From positions 1-5,128 of the forward strand of contig JAAZJW010000157.1 in the NCBI GenBank assembly GCA_012800145.1: 5,128 nt of DNA, read 5' to 3'. The translations under genes were made by a program, and so were the position numbers. Origin of the DNA: Clostridiales bacterium (GTDB taxonomy: Bacteria; Bacillota; Clostridia; Peptostreptococcales; Natronincolaceae). Below the pieces are notes generated by a model, which saw only the letters and a program-made list of their open reading frames with translations, did not search any database and was not told the origin of the DNA. The stretch's first letter is position 1; each line of letters begins with the position of its first letter. Shown here piece after piece: positions 4,662 through 5,128 of the stretch.

Positions 4662-5102
4662 TTAAATCACCTCTGCCTTTCCTCCGGCGGCTTCTATTTT
4701 TTCTGTAGCTGACTTGGTAAACTTCTGTGCTTTTATAACTAAATTCTTTTCCAGGTCTCCATTTCCTAAAATTTTGACCCCGTGTTTTTCTATCTTTTTG
4801 ACTACACCGGTTTCCTTTAACAGATCGGGTGTAACAACTGTACCGTCTTCAAATATATTGAGTTTTTCAACATTAACCTCGTTATATGCCTTGGCAAATA
4901 CATTCGTAAAACCGCGTTTTGGCAGTCTTCTGTATAAAGGCATTTGGCCACCTTCAAATCCGGGTCTTGTGCCCTTACCTCGGGATTTTTGTCCTTTTGT
5001 TCCTCGGCCGGCCTTTGTTCCAAGCCCACTGCCGGTGCCCCTTCCCTTTCTTCTTTTATTCTTGGTTGCACCCCTTGCAGATCCAAGTTCATGTAACTTC
5101 AT
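4662..5102 (-). CDS. rplO: 50S ribosomal protein L15
   Basis: L15 is a late-assembly 50S protein that threads a long basic arm into 23S rRNA. The 146-residue product begins MKLHELGSARGATKNKRRKG, with the Gly/Arg/Lys-rich arm over about 9-65 containing GTGSGLGTKAGRGTKGQKSR (22-41), GFEGGQMPLYRRLPKRGF (48-65), and a globular C-terminal part with KILGNGDLEKNLVIKAQKFT (110-129) and SATEKIEAAGG. A GTG at 5106-5108 in the same frame would add two residues. The ATG at 5100-5102 is chosen because homologues start MKLHEL and because GGGGAGGT (5109-5116) would leave almost no spacing to the GTG. The stop is TAA at 4662. It is directly followed by secY, the standard spc order, and probably translationally coupled to it. 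Confidence 0.98.
   Translation of the reverse strand: MKLHELGSARGATKNKRRKGRGTGSGLGTKAGRGTKGQKSRGKGTRPGFEGGQMPLYRRLPKRGFTNVFAKAYNEVNVEKLNIFEDGTVVTPDLLKETGVVKKIEKHGVKILGNGDLEKNLVIKAQKFTKSATEKIEAAGGKAEVI
4668..4674 (-). promoter_or_regulatory. Shine-Dalgarno of secY inside the end of rplO
   Basis: AGAGGTG on the minus strand lies seven bases before the GTG start of secY and overlaps the last codons of rplO. It confirms the GTG start and indicates that ribosomes finishing rplO can restart on secY. Confidence 0.88.
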
Positions 5103-5108
5103 GTCCAC

Positions 5109-5116
5109 ACCTCCCC
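5109..5116 (-). promoter_or_regulatory. Shine-Dalgarno of rplO, which decides its start
   Basis: GGGGAGGT on the minus strand is well placed for the ATG at 5102 (seven bases after GGAGG) but touches the GTG at 5108, so the ATG is the likely start. Confidence 0.88.
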
Positions 5117-5119
5117 GGC

Positions 5120-5128
5120 TTATATTTC
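5120..5128 (-). CDS. rpmD: Possible last codons of 50S ribosomal protein L30
   Basis: The right edge reads GAA ATA TAA on the minus strand, a possible Glu-Ile-stop. rpmD almost always precedes rplO in this operon, and an ending of this kind is plausible for L30. Two codons cannot prove identity, so this rests on gene order. Confidence 0.4.
   Translation of the reverse strand, partial: EI

Noticed and set aside
4817..5092. Minus-strand open frame overlapping rplO in another phase
   Set aside because: It lies entirely inside rplO and its protein has the low-complexity look of an out-of-frame reading of the Gly/Arg-rich arm.

Overview
The window is a slice of the large ribosomal-protein operon (spc/alpha part of the S10-spc-alpha supercluster) of a Gram-positive, clostridia-like bacterium. 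Every gene lies on the minus strand, so transcription runs from position 5128 toward position 1. In transcription order the genes are: a likely last few bases of rpmD (L30), then rplO (L15), secY, adk, map, a small KOW-domain gene, infA (IF-1), rpmJ (L36), rpsM (S13), rpsK (S11) and the start of rpsD (S4), which runs off the left edge. The order adk-map-KOW gene-infA-rpmJ-rpsM-rpsK is typical of Firmicutes. rpsD directly after rpsK points to Clostridia rather than Bacillus, where rpsD is unlinked. The zinc-ligand (Cys-rich) forms of S4, L36 and adenylate kinase fit this too. I cannot name a genus.

The layout is very compact. Most genes are separated by 1 to 26 bases and each has a strong Shine-Dalgarno sequence. 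secY starts with GTG one base after the rplO stop, and map starts inside the adk stop (TAATG). Together the genes supply ribosomal subunit proteins, the initiation factor, the protein-export channel, N-terminal methionine removal and adenylate balance, a normal growth-rate-linked set.

Two gaps break the compact pattern: 238 bases between rpmJ and rpsM (948-1185) and 125 bases between secY and adk (3261-3385). Both are filled by the same 47-base imperfectly palindromic repeat: three full copies in the first gap, and one full plus one truncated copy in the second. In both gaps the similarity continues through the Shine-Dalgarno of the downstream gene, and the repeat edge lies exactly 27 bases from the start codon, in the same open reading frame. 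This is the only part of the window that the genes do not explain, and it is the main point of interest. I see no new defence, mobile or metabolic system. The repeat looks like a dispersed intergenic (REP/MITE-like) element that has settled in a highly expressed essential operon.

I saw no rRNA, tRNA, CRISPR, insertion sequence, convincing promoter or intrinsic terminator. The window appears to be wholly internal to one transcription unit.
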